Positions 62,804 to 64,000 of a stretch of 64,000 nt of DNA are shown piece by piece. Positions within the stretch are counted from its first letter, which is position 1. The number at the start of each line of letters is the position of its first letter. A program made the position numbers and the translations under genes. A model generated the notes under the pieces. That model was not told the DNA's origin, did not search any database, and saw only the letters and a program-made list of their open reading frames with translations. Source of the DNA: an uncultured Bacteroidia bacterium (GTDB lineage Bacteria; Bacteroidota; Bacteroidia; Bacteroidales; UBA932); assembly GCA_902768665.1 (NCBI GenBank), contig CACXMA010000014.1:1-64000 (forward strand), written 5' to 3'.

Positions 62804-64000
62804 CTAATCGAAATCGGGGTCGTAGAAATCCTCGTCGAAATCTTCGTCGAAGTCGGGGCCGAAACCGGCGTCGAAATCATACGGATCGGGATCCGCCTCA
62901 AACATCGACACCATCCCGTTGAGATAGTCGATAACAAGGGTAAGGAGCGTCTTGGCCGCGTTGTCGCCCGGCTCGGTAGTATAGGCGTCAAAGCGGCAGT
63001 CCGTGAGACCCAGGGTCAGGAGGCCGTAATCGAAGGAAGGCACCTGCAGACCGGCCAGATCCATGACGATGCTGCCGCCGGACAGGACGCCGGCGAGGCG
63101 GGAGCAATCCCTCGGGAACGAACCGGACGCGCGGGTCATGCCCCAGCTGGCCAGCTGGGCATAACCGTCCTTGAAAGCAACACAGTAGTTGTCCGTAAGC
63201 TGGTAATAACCCGTCTGGGGATCGTTTGTCATTCCCACTCCGGTGATCAGGCCTTCGAGGGTATCGACCAGCTTCTCACCGGCATCAGCGACGACGATAA
63301 AGTCTCCGCTGCTGTATGTGACGGGGTTATAGCCGAAGCAGATCGTACCGAGATCCTTCAGGTCCTCGGGCTTGATGCCGAAGGAGGCCAGCAGATCGCC
63401 GATGACGATGCCGTCGGCCTCTCCGCTGCGGTCGAGCACGCCCTGGACGAAATCGAGGATGTCGGGAACGTTATTCAGCGCGACCTGACCGGCGACGGTA
63501 AGGGGCGCGGGCAGACAGGCAAGCGCCTTCTTGTCCGGCGTGCCGATCCATCCTTTCATGCGGTTCAGGAGCGCATTGCTGCCCTCGGTATGGACATCGG
63601 CCACGAGTTTGCCCTTGAGGCAGTTGAGCCGGAGTGTCGTAGCGATGCCGTCGAATGGATTGCCGCCGAGCAGCTGGGCGATATCCCGGCCCAGTTTCTG
63701 GTCCACGGCCTGCTTGAGCATGACGGAGACCTTTTCCGTCGCCAGAAGGGCGAGATCGTCGCCGGCCATCAGCACGGACTCGGCCAGGGGGCCTCCCACA
63801 TAGACGCTGCTTTTGGCGACCATCGCATCCCTCCTGGCGGCAATCTCCTTCTCGGTCAGCCCGCTGTTCGAAGCAAAGAACACGACGGCATCGGGAAGGA
63901 TGGCAGCGGCCATATTGTACTGGTCGATCCGATAGTTTCCGTCCTCATCGGCGGTCAGACCGGCGTCGGCCTGATTGGCGAGCTTGATGAGAAGGTCCCG
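62804..64000 (-). CDS. DUF4836-like protein (5' end outside the window)
   Basis: The frame is open to the right edge, so at least 399 residues; the first ATG in the window (63913) lies inside the protein. Sequence such as MAAAILPDAVVFFASNSG, LKGKLVADVHTEG and FIVVADAGEKLVDTLEGLI suggests the DUF4836 family of Bacteroidota lipoproteins, but this is only moderately secure. The C-terminus is extremely acidic (repeats of DEDF). It lies 12 bp before the ABC ATPase gene, in one operon. Confidence 0.6.
   Translation of the reverse strand, partial: RDLLIKLANQADAGLTADEDGNYRIDQYNMAAAILPDAVVFFASNSGLTEKEIAARRDAMVAKSSVYVGGPLAESVLMAGDDLALLATEKVSVMLKQAVDQKLGRDIAQLLGGNPFDGIATTLRLNCLKGKLVADVHTEGSNALLNRMKGWIGTPDKKALACLPAPLTVAGQVALNNVPDILDFVQGVLDRSGEADGIVIGDLLASFGIKPEDLKDLGTICFGYNPVTYSSGDFIVVADAGEKLVDTLEGLITGVGMTNDPQTGYYQLTDNYCVAFKDGYAQLASWGMTRASGSFPRDCSRLAGVLSGGSIVMDLAGLQVPSFDYGLLTLGLTDCRFDAYTTEPGDNAAKTLLTLVIDYLNGMVSMFEADPDPYDFDAGFGPDFDEDFDEDFYDPDFD

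Overview
The window looks like chromosome of a GC-rich member of the Bacteroidales (Bacteroidota). Reasons: SusC/SusD pairs and many short lipoproteins; promoters of the Bacteroidota type (TTG, about 19-21 bp, TAnnTTTG) in front of genes, tRNAs and an rRNA operon; no clear Shine-Dalgarno sequences; GroEL ending GGMM. A gut or rumen relative of Rikenellaceae is plausible, but genus cannot be fixed from the sequence.

Layout. 1-230: promoter and leader of an rRNA operon running left, with 16S starting just beyond the left edge. 230-9523 (minus): a glycan locus GH3, SusC, SusD, LamG lipoprotein and a GH144-type glucanase, best read as a beta-1,2-glucan utilisation locus. 9647-11586: groES-groEL with a sigma-54-like promoter. 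11722-18491: a predicted outer-membrane barrel, miaB, then a plus-strand run of lipoprotein, SPOR protein, rpoN, upp, Fur-like regulator and lipoprotein. tRNA-His follows. 19736-26173 (minus): tRNA-Ser(UGA), HprK-like kinase, rpiB, truB, guaB (without CBS domains), guaA and adenosine deaminase, tightly overlapping. 26922-31321: a BCCT transporter and a fused LicC-LicA protein (choline uptake and CDP-choline synthesis) with an outer-membrane protein and a lipoprotein. 31381-33077: umuDC.

34530-50086 is a 15.5 kb AT-richer integrative element in tRNA-Ser(CGA), bounded by a 17-bp duplication of the tRNA 3' end. It carries a tyrosine integrase with an in-frame stop, a duplicated integrase tail beside changing cargo (AbiGi-like and AlbA_2/ATPase genes), DUF3853 and DUF3987 proteins, a restriction-modification module, a PIN-like membrane protein, and a palindrome-rich GC-rich noncoding zone. 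No relaxase is seen.

The most striking object is that restriction-modification module (42271-45959). A nuclease-methyltransferase reading frame ends at a G_GGA_AAA slippery heptamer. Five bases later comes a 12-bp perfect stem. The specificity frame continues in -1 with no start codon for 73 codons and ends in a LexA/UmuD-like S24 peptidase. The sequence therefore predicts a single 1229-residue nuclease-methyltransferase-specificity-S24 protein made by programmed -1 frameshifting, with the S24 tail as a possible DNA-damage-responsive switch. The next gene encodes a PIN-like, coiled-coil, membrane-anchored protein.

50233-64000: secreted proteins, a GH5 plus GH94 cello-oligosaccharide pair, dihydrolipoyl dehydrogenase, and a minus-strand operon of a DUF4836-like lipoprotein (partial), an ABC ATPase and permease, an EF-hand-bearing membrane protein and a CotH-family lipoprotein. 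A second recurring novelty is a family of 51-bp-period palindromic repeats, present as tandem pairs at 19606-19688 and, in frame, inside truB at 23883-23967.
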